Part shown: positions 39,536 through 49,768 of the stretch, piece after piece
How the letters are laid out: every line of letters begins with the position of its first letter
Position numbering within the stretch: position 1 is the first letter of the stretch
From: Desulfobacterales bacterium
GTDB taxonomy: Bacteria > Desulfobacterota > Desulfobacteria > Desulfobacterales > UBA11574
Length of the DNA stretch: 64,000 nt
Assembly (NCBI GenBank): GCA_030145345.1
Contig: JAQYVT010000001.1
Location: 77,013 to 141,012, forward strand
Reading direction: 5' to 3'
The notes under the pieces: generated by a model
Databases searched by the model: none
Seen by the model: the letters and a program-made list of their open reading frames with translations, nothing else
Told to the model about the DNA's origin: nothing
Program-made: the position numbers and the translations under genes

Positions 39536-41713
39536 CTAAGGAGACACCGTAATCGTCACACTATCGGTTCCCGTATAGCTGTCACTATCCGTGGCAGTAA
39601 GCGTTACGGTGTGTACTCCCACAGTCAGGGTGGTTGTCGAAAAAGTTGTTCCTGTGCCTATTTGACCATCGATATCGGAAGTCCATACCAACGAACTGTC
39701 GGGTAACAATCCATCTTGGGCATCGAAACCAAAACCGCTGAAGGTGATAGCGTCTCCTAAACCGAATGATGCGCCATCTGCAGGAGTGTCAATATTAACA
39801 TAAGGCTGGTCGAATGAATTAAACGGAGAAGCGTTTAAAAAACATGCGTCAGGTACCACATACGGCAAGGTGAATGTTAATGTCGATGTGGTCTCCGTTC
39901 CCTGGACCGTCGTACTGGCCGTCATTTCTGTGTTAATCCAGACGGCATATTGTTTTAAATAAATATAATTGAAATTGGCAATGCCGTTCGCATCCGTAGT
40001 AACCGTTGCCGGAACTGTTCCTGCCGCTGAGAGCGGCGGTGTTAGTTCACCGTCTCCATGGCCCGGGTCCGTGCCGACATCTTCCCCTGCATCTAGAATC
40101 AAATTCCGGTTACTATCCTCATTATCATACGTACCGGTTAAAATCGGATCGCAGTCGTCAGTCCAAAAGCCTGTATTGTATTCAATGGGCCAGAGGTTGA
40201 GTGAAACCTCGGCGCCGGCCACGGCATTGCCGTTTGAATCCGACACCAATACAGACGAGGACAGGTTATATGCGGTATCATTGTTAATCGATACAGCCGA
40301 GGTGGCTGTTCCAATAACGACCGAGCCGGAAGTTCCGCCGATGACGATGGAGACACTGTCGCTGAAAACGGTGCCCAAAACCTTGGCAGTAATGGTTACG
40401 CCTTCCGCACCCGAAGATAGGGAGCCGGAAGTAAAGGTTGATTGTGCAATGCCAAAACCATCCGTATAGACAATAACCGGCGATACGGTTTCACCACCAC
40501 CGGTGGGATTATCGATTGAAAAGATAACCGGAGCGCCACCGACAACCTGGCTGCTGGCATTCCTTACAGTTGCCGTCAAAGTGGCCGTATTGCTAACGTC
40601 GCCGACGCTTTTTGCGACGACACTCGAACTGGTCTGCAGAGAAATTTGAGATGCATCGCTGGCTGCCGCCGATATGGCCACCGTTATAAAATCAGTGGTT
40701 GTCGGGTCATCGGCATCAAATACCTGCACGGTGGCAACCCCTGCGAGAGACGAACTCAACAGGGCTGATACCACCCCTCCCACCACCGGTTTGTTGACAT
40801 AATTGGAACCACCACCATCCCACACCCCTACCGTCGTCGCGAAATCTACCGTGGACTGATCCGGGGCAGCGACATTAATCAGGAGGCTGTTGCCAATTTG
40901 GAGACTAGAAGGATCGACTGCCGGTGAGGTAATGCGAAACACATTGCCCGTCGATCCGATAGTGTACTCTTTTGTCGCCGATGCCCCCAATGCGGTTGCT
41001 CTTACTGTTACATTTCCTACGCTTGTGCCCGTGACGGTCACCGATAATTGGCCATTAACATCGGTATTACCTGTGGTCAATGACAGGGTGGCAGCACCTG
41101 TCGATGACGAATCCACACTAAAAACAACTTCTGCATCGTATATGGGCTTTAAAGCGGCATCTTGCACCAAAATCGTTAAGGTGGCCGTATCGCTTCCGCC
41201 GATTTCAAGGCTTGTCGTGCCAGTGGGTGAAAGGGTTATGGTGGTCCCTGTAACCTGGATCGGGATCTGCCTGGGCGTCAGATTGGTGACGGTTGCGGTA
41301 ATTGTTACGGTCTGATTGCTCTGTTCCACGGTTCCGGCGGAAAAGTTTATCTTGGCTTCTCCGTTTGCATCCGTAATTGCTGTTGAAGCACTAAGCTGTC
41401 CGCCGGAGGTGCTGAATGTCACCCTAACGCCTTCGACAACGGCGTTGTTGTCATCTAAAACGATGGCCGTAATCGTCGCACTGTCGGAATTGTCGGACAG
41501 AACGCTGGTTTGGGAGGCAGAAAGTGATAGCGTGCCCGAGGCAATTGTAATTTCAGTGGGTTCGTCGGTCGGGGTGGAATCGGAAGCTTCTTCATCCGGG
41601 ATCTCAGTGGGTCCAGTCGGACTGCAGCCGATTATCTGATAAGAAAAAAAAGTCATTAGAACCAACGATAAAGTGAGTATGATAGGACTGAATTTCATAT
41701 GGGCCACCTTCAA
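39536..41713 (-). CDS. Invasin/Ig-like (Big_1-type) repeat surface lipoprotein
   Basis: Lipobox-like SYQIIGCSPTGP; repeats VVEGVRVTFSTSGGQLSASTAITDANGEAKINFSAG and similar; C-terminal PKD/Ig-like VTLTATDSDSYTGTDSVTITV. Confidence 0.85.
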   Translation of the reverse strand: MKVAHMKFSPIILTLSLVLMTFFSYQIIGCSPTGPTEIPDEEASDSTPTDEPTEITIASGTLSLSASQTSVLSDNSDSATITAIVLDDNNAVVEGVRVTFSTSGGQLSASTAITDANGEAKINFSAGTVEQSNQTVTITATVTNLTPRQIPIQVTGTTITLSPTGTTSLEIGGSDTATLTILVQDAALKPIYDAEVVFSVDSSSTGAATLSLTTGNTDVNGQLSVTVTGTSVGNVTVRATALGASATKEYTIGSTGNVFRITSPAVDPSSLQIGNSLLINVAAPDQSTVDFATTVGVWDGGGSNYVNKPVVGGVVSALLSSSLAGVATVQVFDADDPTTTDFITVAISAAASDASQISLQTSSSVVAKSVGDVSNTATLTATVRNASSQVVGGAPVIFSIDNPTGGGETVSPVIVYTDGFGIAQSTFTSGSLSSGAEGVTITAKVLGTVFSDSVSIVIGGTSGSVVIGTATSAVSINNDTAYNLSSSVLVSDSNGNAVAGAEVSLNLWPIEYNTGFWTDDCDPILTGTYDNEDSNRNLILDAGEDVGTDPGHGDGELTPPLSAAGTVPATVTTDANGIANFNYIYLKQYAVWINTEMTASTTVQGTETTSTLTFTLPYVVPDACFLNASPFNSFDQPYVNIDTPADGASFGLGDAITFSGFGFDAQDGLLPDSSLVWTSDIDGQIGTGTTFSTTTLTVGVHTVTLTATDSDSYTGTDSVTITVSP

Positions 41714-41843
41714 ACCACGATTTTGCGATGTTATGTTAGAAAAGGATTATGGTTGTAACCATTCGATTTAATTGTTAATAAATATTAAACGATCGATTTT
41801 TAGTAAAGACCTCCACCGGTCAATTCCCGCGCTCACTTTTTTA

Positions 41844-42104
41844 AACCTAAATTGAGCGATTGTCGAGTTTGCCGGAGATGCAAGGCATGAGACATGCAGC
41901 CGTAGTCTGCTACTGCAACTGTCTCATAACGCTGCAGATTCGGTAAACCCGGCAAGCCCTAAGGGGTTTCAAATGGTGACAATTTTTTGCTTAAAAATTT
42001 CCACCGATTAGATGAAACCCATTAGCGACTTTAGCAATGTATATTTGTTTATAATTAATACTTTTTTATAACTCCGTCACTATTTGAAACGCTCAGTTTA
42101 GGTT
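41844..42104. repeat. MITE-like intergenic element with terminal inverted repeats and an internal palindrome
   Basis: AACCTAAATTGAGCG (41844-41858) versus reverse complement of CGCTCAGTTTAGGTT (42090-42104), 14/15 identical; internal GAGACA(41889-41894)...TGTCTC(41920-41925) around GTAG-TCTG-CTAC. Confidence 0.6.
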
Positions 42105-42113
42105 AAAATTACT

Positions 42114-44426
42114 TCAATTCTGCATGCTGCGTTGTTCAAGCTGGACGATTCTGGGGGTAATAAATATCAGCAGCTCTTCCATGGATTCTGATTTGGAATT
42201 TGTTTTGAAGAGCCAGCCAAGAAACGGAATTTTCATGAGTTCAGGGACGCCGCTTTCACCGGTGTCTTTCCTGGTCTTCCGGATACCGCCAATAACCACC
42301 GTATCCCCGTCGTCCACCAGCAGTTCGGTATTCGCTTCCTTGGTGGTAAATGACAGCTCATTATTAATAATGGCACCGATTTCATTATTTTTTATGCTAA
42401 TTTCCATTGCAATTCGATTGTCAGGGGTCACATGGGGGGTCACTTCCAGTTCAAGGGCGATATCTTTAAACTCAGTTGTTGTATTCCCGTCAGGATCCAG
42501 TTTGTTATACGGATAGGCCAATCCCTGCTTGATTTTGGCCGGTTTGTTGTCGAGGGTTAAAATTTTCGGAGCGGAAATTATCTTGACCTCTCCTTCAGAC
42601 TCCGAGGCCTGAAGTCTTGCATCGAGTATTTGAAATTGGCCGCCGATCAATCTGGAAAACTGAATCCCGATTTCTCCGCGAGTCGATGTCGGCGGATTTA
42701 TTGCGCTCATATCTCCGGAGAGATCACCCCCTAGGTCAACGTCTTCGAAATTGGTTGGACCGTATGTTAATCCCCATGAGGTCCCGAGTTCCCTTGAGAA
42801 GGTTGTCCCGGCTTCGACAATCCTGGCTTCAATAATGACCTGTGGGGTGACCTTGTCGATTTGTTTGACGATCTCTTTAGCCTTTTGTACCTTTTCCGCT
42901 ACATCTGTAATGATAATCTGATTGTTGCGTTCATCTACACGGATGCTGCCGCGTCCTTCGGTTGGTATAATCTGGGGTAACACATCCGCTTTTGCTTTTG
43001 CATAGTTCACCGGAATGTATTCTGTTATCAGGGGTTCCAGCGCTTTTTTTTGCGCTTCAAGCTTTTGCGCGGCCGCGATTTTTGCCTGTAGCTCCGTTTC
43101 TTCCACTTTAAGCGTTTTAAGGGTCGCAATGCGGATGATATCTCCTTCGAAAACCTTCCCCAGCCGGTTCATCTTCAGAATTACGTTAAGGATCTGATCC
43201 CAGGGCACCGGCTTGTCAAATGCCAAGGTCACTTGTCCGGATACATCTTTGTCAATGGCGAAGTTTTTTCCGCTGACATTCATTAAGATGCGAAAAACAT
43301 TTTTAATGTCGGTTTCGAAAAAATTGATGGCGATCTTTTCGCCGGTGTATTTCCCGGTTTGAGCTTTAAATTTTCTGTGTTCAGACGGTTTCAGTGCCGG
43401 GACGTCTGTTTTATCAACCGATTCTGCCATAACGTTTCTCCAGGGTGGAAGCTCGGCGGTGTCAAGGGGCCTGGGCTGCACGGAAGAGGCTTCAAAATGA
43501 ACGAGAATCAGGTTGTCCGTCTGTTCGATAAAATAGGGTACAGAATCCCGCAGCTCAATTACAAATCCCGATGTGTTTTTCATGGCAGGCGTCTGGAAGG
43601 GTGTTATCCGATCGACAGCACTTTGAAAACGTGTGGTAATCAATGGTCGTTGGCGATATTCCGGAAGTTTTGAATGATAGAGATTGAGCAGGAGTTTTTT
43701 ATCGTTGATTTTTTTCACATTGTATTTCACCGCTGTTGTGGTTCCGATAATAATCGTCGATTGGCCGGCCGTTTCACTTGAAAAATCGATTCGATTAATC
43801 CATGCGGGGGAATTTTTTCCCACTTCCGGTTGAGTGATTTCACGGGTTTCAGTTTGAGCCGTCAATATCTTTTGATCAGAGGCCCCAGGTTGTTCCGAAT
43901 GCGCCATGGATGTTTCACCTGACGGTTCTTGTTGTTTTAATTCCGGTTTGGCGGAAACGGACGTCAACGGTGTTTTTTTGAACACTATTTTAAGGCCTGT
44001 ATCTTCGCGGACGACTTCGTATGAAACATCTTTTTTTAATGAGATCTCGATTTTAGATGCATGCCCTTTGGCCGTTAATTCAGAAGATTTAATCCCGGCG
44101 ACAATATCGCTCTCCGGTGTAAAATCTGATTGGATATTGTCGAGGGCGGTTTCAGGAAAATAAACAAGAACACCCAGCGGGAACGGCTGTTTAACGGAGG
44201 TATAGGACAGCAACTGGTTTCCCCCGATCCTAACGATGCTTGATTCAGAATCTTCAGCAATGCTTATTTGGGTGATCCGCTTGGATTTAGCAGATTCGAC
44301 GGCCGGTTTTTGGGTTTCTTTGACGGCCGTGGTGTTGGAAGCACACCCGATAAACAGGGTCAGCAACGCGGGCAAAAAGAAACCGAATGTTCCAATTTTA
44401 AACCATTTTTTCATTTCACAATTCAT
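42114..44426 (-). CDS. pilQ: Type IV pilus secretin PilQ
   Basis: AMIN-like N-terminal domains, NFFETDIKNVFRILMNVSGKNFAIDKDVSGQVTL, secretin core VIIEARIVEAGTTFSRELGTSWG...VVIGGIRK. Confidence 0.96.
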   Translation of the reverse strand: MNCEMKKWFKIGTFGFFLPALLTLFIGCASNTTAVKETQKPAVESAKSKRITQISIAEDSESSIVRIGGNQLLSYTSVKQPFPLGVLVYFPETALDNIQSDFTPESDIVAGIKSSELTAKGHASKIEISLKKDVSYEVVREDTGLKIVFKKTPLTSVSAKPELKQQEPSGETSMAHSEQPGASDQKILTAQTETREITQPEVGKNSPAWINRIDFSSETAGQSTIIIGTTTAVKYNVKKINDKKLLLNLYHSKLPEYRQRPLITTRFQSAVDRITPFQTPAMKNTSGFVIELRDSVPYFIEQTDNLILVHFEASSVQPRPLDTAELPPWRNVMAESVDKTDVPALKPSEHRKFKAQTGKYTGEKIAINFFETDIKNVFRILMNVSGKNFAIDKDVSGQVTLAFDKPVPWDQILNVILKMNRLGKVFEGDIIRIATLKTLKVEETELQAKIAAAQKLEAQKKALEPLITEYIPVNYAKAKADVLPQIIPTEGRGSIRVDERNNQIIITDVAEKVQKAKEIVKQIDKVTPQVIIEARIVEAGTTFSRELGTSWGLTYGPTNFEDVDLGGDLSGDMSAINPPTSTRGEIGIQFSRLIGGQFQILDARLQASESEGEVKIISAPKILTLDNKPAKIKQGLAYPYNKLDPDGNTTTEFKDIALELEVTPHVTPDNRIAMEISIKNNEIGAIINNELSFTTKEANTELLVDDGDTVVIGGIRKTRKDTGESGVPELMKIPFLGWLFKTNSKSESMEELLIFITPRIVQLEQRSMQN

Positions 44427-44427
44427 G

Positions 44428-45264
44428 CTATTCTCCGGGAGGTTTCTGGAGTTTAAGTGATTTTTTTACGATAGAAACCTTGCCATAAATATCTTCAGCT
44501 TCTTCTTCAACAATGATTTGATCCGCTAATATTTCAAAGATTTTGCCTGAGTGGATTCCAATATACGTGCCTTTTTTTACGACATATCCCTTTCCGGAGG
44601 CTTCCTGAACCAAGGCTCTATTTCCACTGGGTGCGAGTATGATTCCCGAAAGCTTCAGCTGGCTTAAATCCATCTTTTCAAGGGGTGTAAGGGGCGTCCG
44701 CCTTTTTGATTTTTTCTTCTTCACAGCTATGGATGCAGGTTCTTTTCTAAAGAGCGGTTCAAATGGATTCAGCTTCCCTTCGGGATTGTATAGATCGGAT
44801 ATTTCCGGGGTTTCGATTTTGGGCCTTTCGGGAGATACCGAAGCGACGATGGTTTTGGGCGCTGTATCAGCGTTTTGTTTAGGAACCTGAGGTGGGGTTT
44901 CCGGTGCGGGCATCTTCGCTGTTTTTGTGGAAACCGATTTGGCCGCGTCCGGTTTTTCAACCGTTTGAGGGGTGGGGGGCATCGGTGCAACGACGTTTTT
45001 TGGCGTTGCGTCCACAGGCTGTTTTGGCTTTTGAGGCAAGGATTCGGGTATAGGCGTTGCCGTCTCTTCTACAGAGGGGAGTTTTTCAACCTCGATCTTT
45101 TCCGGCGGTTGAGATTTTGGGGCCGGCGGTTCCGAGATGATGATCTTTTTCGTGATTTCCCTTGATTTCGGCGGCGGTTCCTCTTGTTTCTCACACCCCC
45201 ACAATAGGGTAAAAAAACAGGCGATACAGATAATGCTGCGTATGAAAACAAGATGTTTATCCAT
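44428..45264 (-). CDS. pilP: Type IV pilus lipoprotein PilP
   Basis: Lipobox TLLWGCEKQ; C-terminal PilP fold DLSQLKLSGIILAPSGNRALVQEASGKGYVVKKGTYIGIHSGKI; between pilQ and pilO. Confidence 0.93.
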   Translation of the reverse strand: MDKHLVFIRSIICIACFFTLLWGCEKQEEPPPKSREITKKIIISEPPAPKSQPPEKIEVEKLPSVEETATPIPESLPQKPKQPVDATPKNVVAPMPPTPQTVEKPDAAKSVSTKTAKMPAPETPPQVPKQNADTAPKTIVASVSPERPKIETPEISDLYNPEGKLNPFEPLFRKEPASIAVKKKKSKRRTPLTPLEKMDLSQLKLSGIILAPSGNRALVQEASGKGYVVKKGTYIGIHSGKIFEILADQIIVEEEAEDIYGKVSIVKKSLKLQKPPGE

Positions 45265-45293
45265 GAGTTATCGTGTCTTTTTGATGCTTCGGC

Positions 45294-45920
45294 TCATGAA
45301 GGTTTTTTTTGCTCCGTTTCAATGAACCTGTACGTGATAGCCGTACCTGATGTTGTGAGTTTGTTGCCGCCTTTGGCGGTGGTCATTTTAATGTTTTCTA
45401 TATTTACAATCCGGGATAACCTTGCCAACTTGTCAAAAAAGAGGGCGACATTGTGATAGCTGCCTGTAACCATAATCGATACCGGAATTTCAGCATAGAA
45501 ATCTTTGTTTCGTTCAGGCTGCGGCTGAAACAGGATAAATTCCAGACCGGCATCCCGGCCAGAGCTTGAAATACTTGACAGCAGAGACGGTATTTCTTTT
45601 TTTTCGGGAAGTTTTCTCCGTACGATTTTGAATTCAATCTCCGCCTCTTTGAGCTTTGCCTGAAAATGTTTCAGCTGTCCTGCCTTTGCCCTTGCCCGGA
45701 CGAGTCGGGTTTCCAGCGATTCGGTTTCCTTTTTCAATTCATCGATGGTATTGAGTTTGGGCAAAAAGGAAAAATAGAAAAACGGTCCAATGAGCGCAGC
45801 GAGGATCCCCAAACATAATAGAATCCTGTAAAGCCTAGACAGCTTTCCAATCTTATCGATATTTCCAAAAAACCATTCTGAAAAATTAGAGAGATCGATT
45901 TTTTTCATCGTTATCGCCAT
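45294..45920 (-). CDS. pilO: Type IV pilus assembly protein PilO
   Basis: Short cytoplasmic part, TM, coiled coil, PEKKEIPSLLSSISSSGRDAGLEFILFQPQPE. Confidence 0.95.
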   Translation of the reverse strand: MAITMKKIDLSNFSEWFFGNIDKIGKLSRLYRILLCLGILAALIGPFFYFSFLPKLNTIDELKKETESLETRLVRARAKAGQLKHFQAKLKEAEIEFKIVRRKLPEKKEIPSLLSSISSSGRDAGLEFILFQPQPERNKDFYAEIPVSIMVTGSYHNVALFFDKLARLSRIVNIENIKMTTAKGGNKLTTSGTAITYRFIETEQKKPS

Positions 45921-45934
45921 ACCATGGACCGGTT

Positions 45935-46555
45935 TTATTTTTTCTTTTCCGATTTGTTCCGGGAGATCCTGGTGCAGATAATTTCAAAACTTTTAAGATT
46001 TAATTCGTTTATCTTTTGTTGTTTTATGGTCTTTAAATTTACTTTTATAAAGAGGTTGGACGCTTCCAGGCGGCTCATAAAATCAGCGATGGTTTTATTG
46101 TCCAGGGCAATTCCCTGAAGGTTTATATCGTCTCCATTTGCCTGGAAGTTGTTGAACCATAACCGTTTTACCGGCTTGCTGTCACTGTCTGCCGATGCTT
46201 CGGATTGAGCGGCAGAGACCTTCTCAGCCACCAGAGTTGTCATATTATCAAGTAGTTGGACCGCAATCTTTCGATTCGTTTCCAGGCTCTTTATGACATC
46301 GGTCTTTTGTTTTAGCGTGTCGAATGCCTTTTTTATTTTATCGACCTCTTTGGCTTGTTTTTCGAGCTGAGCCAACATTGATTGTGTGTTTTTTATCTGG
46401 GTGTTCAGGGCATCGATATCGTTGTTCAAGGTTATGTTATAATACACAAGGATTCCGACAACCATGATAACTGCCAGGACAAACATACTGATCTGCCTGC
46501 GGATGTTCTCTTTTTTCTGTGCTGCGCGATAAGGGAGCAGGTTGATTCGTATCAT
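45935..46555 (-). CDS. pilN: Type IV pilus assembly protein PilN
   Basis: MIRINLLPYRAAQKKENIRRQ N-terminus, TM, coiled coil. Confidence 0.95.
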   Translation of the reverse strand: MIRINLLPYRAAQKKENIRRQISMFVLAVIMVVGILVYYNITLNNDIDALNTQIKNTQSMLAQLEKQAKEVDKIKKAFDTLKQKTDVIKSLETNRKIAVQLLDNMTTLVAEKVSAAQSEASADSDSKPVKRLWFNNFQANGDDINLQGIALDNKTIADFMSRLEASNLFIKVNLKTIKQQKINELNLKSFEIICTRISRNKSEKKK

Positions 46556-47607
46556 TTGTCACCAATTTTTCGTATTGCGAGTCCCATGCAGATGGCAGCC
46601 TGTGGCGCTATTTTTTCAAGATAGGACGCGTCAAAACGGCTGCTGTCGGCTGAAAAATTTTTAAAAGGATTGATGACTTCGACTTCAGCGGATGTTTCAG
46701 CTGCCAGAATGTGTCGAAACTCTTTAATATTGGCGCCACCACCGCTGAGGACAAAGCTGTTTATCTGATTTTCGGGATATGTGGAATAGAAGAAATCCAG
46801 AGCACGCTTTATTTCAGTGCACCAGTCAGACACCACAGATGAAACAATTTCTTTTAAATCTCCAAGGGGAATTATGTCTGATTGTTTTTGAAATTTAATA
46901 TTTTCTGCTTCCTCTAAAGAACAATCGACACGAGAAACGATCTTCTCATTGATTTGTGCGCATCCAAGGGAAACATCACGCATAAATGCAGAGGAATTAC
47001 CTTTTAGAATATTCAGGGATGTCTTGCTGGCACCGATATCAATCAGGGCCACATGTTCATCTTCAGGGGTATAGTTAAATTCAAAAATATTTTGTAGGGC
47101 AAAAGCGTCAACATCTATTATGCAGGTGTTCAGATTGGCCATCTGGACAAGGTTGATATATTCATTAACCATCTCTTTTTTGGCGGCTACCAGCAGGACA
47201 CTCATTTGGTTGGGGTTGTGTTCGCTTTCTCCTAATATTTGAAAATCTAAATTAACATCGTTGATATCGAATGGAATATACTGTTCCGCTTCAAACTGAA
47301 TGGTTTCGTGCAATTCATCTTCCGTCATGGTCTGGACGTTGATCTTTTTTACAATCACCGAATAACCGCCGATGGAGATCGCTACGCTCTTGTCTTTTAG
47401 TTTGACGCCTTTAAAGAGTTTACGAATATACTCGGCGACAGTTTCAGGATCTTTAATAGAACCTTCTTCGATGAGTTCGGGTTCAATGTCGATGGTGTTG
47501 AAGGTTTTTAGGGCGGATCCTGTTTTGGTGTCAACGACTTCAGCGACTTTTATAGTTCTGGAACCGATGTCCAGGCCAATAAGATGATTTTTTTTCCCAA
47601 AAAACAT
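46552..47607 (-). CDS. pilM: Type IV pilus assembly protein PilM (actin-like)
   Basis: LIGLDIGSRTIKVAEV, FEAEQYIPFDINDVNLDFQIL, LSGGGANIKEF. Confidence 0.96.
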   Translation of the reverse strand: MFFGKKNHLIGLDIGSRTIKVAEVVDTKTGSALKTFNTIDIEPELIEEGSIKDPETVAEYIRKLFKGVKLKDKSVAISIGGYSVIVKKINVQTMTEDELHETIQFEAEQYIPFDINDVNLDFQILGESEHNPNQMSVLLVAAKKEMVNEYINLVQMANLNTCIIDVDAFALQNIFEFNYTPEDEHVALIDIGASKTSLNILKGNSSAFMRDVSLGCAQINEKIVSRVDCSLEEAENIKFQKQSDIIPLGDLKEIVSSVVSDWCTEIKRALDFFYSTYPENQINSFVLSGGGANIKEFRHILAAETSAEVEVINPFKNFSADSSRFDASYLEKIAPQAAICMGLAIRKIGDK

Positions 47608-47616
47608 AATAAATTC

Positions 47617-47814
47617 TTAGTCACCAAATATTTTATTTTTATCAGAAAGATCGAAACCCAGAGCCAAGATGATCTTGCGCTGAGTTTCAAGCCGGCACGG
47701 CATCCCTTTTTCGATGCGGGCAATGGTAATGGGAGACACGGCCGCCTTTCTGGCCAGTTCGGTCTTGCTCATCAGCAAAGACTCTCTGATTTTTTTTAAA
47801 TGGTTTCCGTTCAT
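47617..47814 (-). CDS. Small XRE-type helix-turn-helix protein
   Basis: 65 aa: IRESLLMSKTELARKAAVSPITIARIEKGMPCRLETQRKIILALGFDLSDK; 9 bp upstream of pilM. Confidence 0.85.
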   Translation of the reverse strand: MNGNHLKKIRESLLMSKTELARKAAVSPITIARIEKGMPCRLETQRKIILALGFDLSDKNKIFGD

Positions 47815-48338
47815 TAAACAGCCCTTTTAGCAGATTTGAAAAATTCCACTAGACATATGGTTCTAAAAATTCCGGTGGGCCATTGCCTATTTTTAACGAT
47901 ATTACCTTAAATTATTATCAAGTTCAAGAACTTTTATGCATAATTATAGATAAATTTTAATTAATTACTTTATTTGGTGGTTTTGACAATTAATTTACTA
48001 TATATGGTATTATATAATAGCGATAATATGTGTACAATAAAACAATTCTGAAAAAATGTTTGTTCCGGTCCTTTAAAACTGAAAGCTAACTTGTTATAGT
48101 GTCAATGAAAATAAAGCATTACCTTGACTTTAGCGATCCGTTTCCGTATATGTTTTTACGGATAATATCTGTCATTCGAGTTTCGCACCCTCTGCTAACA
48201 CGGTCTACGCGCAATCAAAGCATCTTTAAGGGCACGAAATTTGAGAAGGTTATTTTTAATGCATTGGAATCGTCTTTTCAATTTAGATAAAGATGTTCCC
48301 ATGCCGATACCCAATATTCCCATGCCGAGCCATTAACC

Positions 48339-49766
48339 TTGTTTATGAACCTCCAAACCGCAGAAGAAAAAGTCAAGCCGTTCAGGTTGGTCAAATACTT
48401 TACATTTACAAGCCTGATCGTAATATTCATTGGAACGCTGGTCCTCTCTTTACTCAATACCCACTGGGTAAAGACCATGCAGCAAAAAAAAAGTGAAGAC
48501 TACGCCAGCCTTCTGATCGAAAATCTGAATCATCAGGTGTTTTTGCAGTTCATCATTCCGGTTGCCTTGAAATTCGGCAAGATTCAGCTCAGTGATCCAA
48601 AACAATTTGAACGGATGGACAAAGTCGTCAGAAGCACGCTTCACAGCTTCAAGGTTGATATGGTCAACATATACGATATGGACAACACAATATCCTACAG
48701 TTTTGACCACTCTTTGATCGGCAAAGAAAATTCGGGCGGCAAAGGATATGAGGATGCAATTTTAGGCAAGTCGACTTCAAAGCTGATTCAAAGCGGTAAC
48801 TGGTTCCGGATCTTGCTCGGATTTCCCCAAGACAGCCGGTTAATTACAATTGCCCCCCTGCGCGCAGAGCAACCCCTCTCCCGGATATCCGGTCCGGTAC
48901 TGGGTGTCGTAGAAATCGTTCAGGATTTAACCGGTGGATATAAAGCAATTTTCGATTTTCAGATCCGTGTTATTACCACCAGCTCGGTTGTGATGGGGGC
49001 GCTATTTTTAGCGCTTCTGTTTGTGGTCAAACGGGGCGAAAACATCATTGAAAAGCGCGCCCAGGAACGACTCAAGCTCAAAGAGCGGTTAAGCCGAGCA
49101 GAACATTTGTCGACACTGGGCGAAATGGTTGCAGGGATTTCCCATGAAATTCGGAATCCATTGGGTATTATCCAAAGCTCATCCGAACTCTTAAAGAAAA
49201 AAATGGCCGGCTACGATCCTTCGAATTCTATTCCAGATATCATTATCGAAGAATCCATCCGATTAAATAATGTTATCACAGATTTTTTAAACTTTGCGAA
49301 ACCCAAAATTCCAAATCTCATGGCTTGCGATGTCGAAGCGGTTCTTGAGAAAAACATTAATTTTTTGGCATCACACATTGAAAAGGAAGGCTATACGGTT
49401 GAAAGACATTATGACAATAATATTAAGGAGATAACAGCCGATTCTGATATGCTTTATCAGGCATTCCTGAACATTTTAATCAATGCGATGCAGGCGATGC
49501 CCGAGGGCGGCAAAATACATGTCGCAATACAATCCACGGACAATACAGTAAAAATATTTTTTGAAGATGAAGGGGAAGGGATCCCCCAAGACCTTATGAA
49601 AAAAATATGGGATCCATTTTTTACAACCAAAGCCAAAGGAACCGGTCTGGGGCTTGGTATTGTAAAAAATATCATTGAATCCCACAGCGGAAACGTCCAG
49701 ATTAGCGCAAGACCGGGTGCCGGCGCCCGGGTTAAAGTAGAATTGCCTGTGAAACAGGGAGTATAG
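48339..49766 (+). CDS. Membrane-bound sensor histidine kinase (NtrB/PilS-like)
   Basis: Two TMs flanking a periplasmic region, H-box LGEMVAGISHEIRNPLGIIQSS, DEGEGIPQDLMKKIWDPFFTTKAKGTGLGLGIV. TTG 48339 or ATG 48345 start. Confidence 0.92.
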   Translation: MFMNLQTAEEKVKPFRLVKYFTFTSLIVIFIGTLVLSLLNTHWVKTMQQKKSEDYASLLIENLNHQVFLQFIIPVALKFGKIQLSDPKQFERMDKVVRSTLHSFKVDMVNIYDMDNTISYSFDHSLIGKENSGGKGYEDAILGKSTSKLIQSGNWFRILLGFPQDSRLITIAPLRAEQPLSRISGPVLGVVEIVQDLTGGYKAIFDFQIRVITTSSVVMGALFLALLFVVKRGENIIEKRAQERLKLKERLSRAEHLSTLGEMVAGISHEIRNPLGIIQSSSELLKKKMAGYDPSNSIPDIIIEESIRLNNVITDFLNFAKPKIPNLMACDVEAVLEKNINFLASHIEKEGYTVERHYDNNIKEITADSDMLYQAFLNILINAMQAMPEGGKIHVAIQSTDNTVKIFFEDEGEGIPQDLMKKIWDPFFTTKAKGTGLGLGIVKNIIESHSGNVQISARPGAGARVKVELPVKQGV

Positions 49767-49768
49767 GC

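Noticed and set aside
39297-39539. 80-aa + strand ORF after the TPR lipoprotein gene
   Set aside because: No recognisable features and its tail overlaps the 3' end of the convergent Ig-repeat gene; likely spurious.
48296-48332. Short direct repeat TTCCCATGCCGA before the kinase gene
   Set aside because: Only two short copies; could be chance.
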